Shown: positions 55,674-56,084 of the stretch, in pieces
Position numbering within the stretch: position 1 is the stretch's first letter
How the letters are laid out: every line of letters begins with the position of its first letter
Source of the DNA: a bacterium
GTDB taxonomy: Bacteria; UBA10199; JACPAL01; GCA-016699445
DNA: 56,084 nucleotides
Reading direction: 5' to 3'
Assembly: GCA_035454885.1 (NCBI GenBank)
Contig: DATIGE010000071.1
Span: 1 to 56,084, forward strand
Made by a program: the position numbers and the translations under genes
Notes under the pieces: model-generated
Told to the model about the DNA's origin: nothing
Databases searched by the model: none
The model's input: only the letters and a program-made list of their open reading frames with translations

Positions 55674-56084
55674 TTTCAAAGCGCCCCGGCTCTGAGGGAT
55701 AATTCCCAAGCTCCTTCCGGATTTTCGAATAGAGATTCGTGGTCCAGACGGGAGATGCATTCCCACCCAGCGACCGTGACCTTAAGTCCACCGGGCTTAA
55801 GATGACTTTTACGTTTTCGAGCCCCGTCAAGGCCGCGATCACGAAAAGTTCCTCCGCGGCCTCATCGCCGACGGCCAAGCAGCCGATGGAGACGGCGCTT
55901 CCGTGGATCATGATGTCGCCCCCCAGATTTGCCCGTCCGTCTTCCCGTGCCCGGGCCCTGTCGTCGGCGTTGGGATAGTTAAGGCGAATGGAGAGATGGA
56001 AGAGGCTGTTCGGATTCAGCGCGTTGACGCCGTAAACGCCTTCCGGCACCTGGCCGTCGCCTTCGCGGAGCTTGGGCCCCGGCC
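55663..56084 (-). CDS. L,D-transpeptidase, YafK-like (runs off the right edge)
   Basis: 140 residues of the C-terminal part; the start is outside the window, since the frame stays open to 56084. GPKLREGDGQVPEG and DIMIHGSAVSIGCLAVGD are the YkuD motifs, with the catalytic His and Cys in HGSAVSIGC; the spacing resembles the YafK subgroup. Such enzymes form or remodel L,D crosslinks in peptidoglycan, or attach proteins to it, in the periplasm. A GTG at 56049 could be misread as the start, but the motif before it shows that the gene continues. Confidence 0.88.
   Translation of the reverse strand, partial: PGPKLREGDGQVPEGVYGVNALNPNSLFHLSIRLNYPNADDRARAREDGRANLGGDIMIHGSAVSIGCLAVGDEAAEELFVIAALTGLENVKVILSPVDLRSRSLGGNASPVWTTNLYSKIRKELGNYPSEPGRFETRS

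Noticed and set aside
1-56084. CRISPR array, prophage, transposase, tRNA or rRNA genes
   Set aside because: No regularly spaced repeats, no phage or transposase motifs and no tRNA or rRNA signatures were seen on either strand; short structured RNAs could still be missed by eye.

Overview
This window reads as GC-rich (by eye roughly 60-65% G+C) bacterial chromosome from a deltaproteobacterial-type lineage. The grounds are a TIGR02147-type regulator next to a lipoprotein with an SGTSTGNPT motif, of the sort seen in Bdellovibrio-like and related deep-branching groups, an NtrB/NtrC pair with sigma-54-like promoters, and many lipoproteins. I see no rRNA, tRNA, CRISPR array or transposase.

Layout. 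1-3.5 kb: the 5' part of an amidohydrolase gene, a possible sigma-54-driven small RNA with a strong terminator, then a three-gene operon of unknown proteins. 3.5-5.9 kb: panC and panB with a VapBC-type toxin-antitoxin pair wedged between them. 6-9.7 kb: a secreted metzincin-like protease with DUF11-type repeats. 9.7-14.6 kb: deoxynucleoside kinase, rsmA and tsaD, a divergent metal-site protein, a crotonase-family protein and a membrane protein. 14.7-19.4 kb: ntrB-ntrC-ZIP-thiE-thiD, tightly overlapping. 19.4-22.8 kb: PabC-like and PabB enzymes, a small membrane protein and a lactonase-like metallo-beta-lactamase protein. 22.9-41.2 kb: the standout region, with a PLP enzyme, a 4193-residue fungal/mycobacterial-type fatty acid synthase (FAS-I), a PlsC-like acyltransferase, an M48-like protease, a cupredoxin lipoprotein and a small beta-rich protein. 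41.3-46.4 kb: PuuD-like membrane protein, lipoprotein plus TIGR02147 regulator, flavin reductase, queG. 46.5-49.8 kb: a guanidine-modifying-enzyme-family protein and an unknown membrane-associated protein. 49.9-54 kb: lipoprotein, OsmC protein, two ferritin-like diiron proteins and a TetR regulator with a palindromic operator. 54-56 kb: small secreted proteins and the end of a YafK-like L,D-transpeptidase.

The main discovery is a promoter motif that recurs at least eleven times, always on the + strand: GCAAC (or a close variant), 16-17 bases, then CGAT. Its -35 carries the AAC core typical of ECF sigma factors. It stands in front of nearly every gene here that is not a recognisable housekeeping gene: the unknown operon, the HEXXGH protein, a small membrane protein, the PLP enzyme, the FAS-I, the acyltransferase, the M48 protease, the beta-rich protein, the guanidine-modifying enzyme, the membrane-associated unknown and a CHAP-like protein. 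For five of them the start codon lies only 13-16 bases after the start of CGAT, so their mRNAs should be leaderless or nearly so. Several products begin with a short Ser/Thr/Pro-rich, weakly charged N-terminus and no classical signal peptide, which fits (but does not prove) a secreted-effector set. I infer one dispersed regulon that combines a large lipid-making module (PLP enzyme, FAS-I, acyltransferase) with protease and hydrolase-like proteins of unknown destination.

A second theme is palindromic DNA inside conserved genes: tsaD, rsmA and pabB each carry an in-frame, hairpin-forming insertion, and the tsaD element has a near copy filling the queG promoter region.
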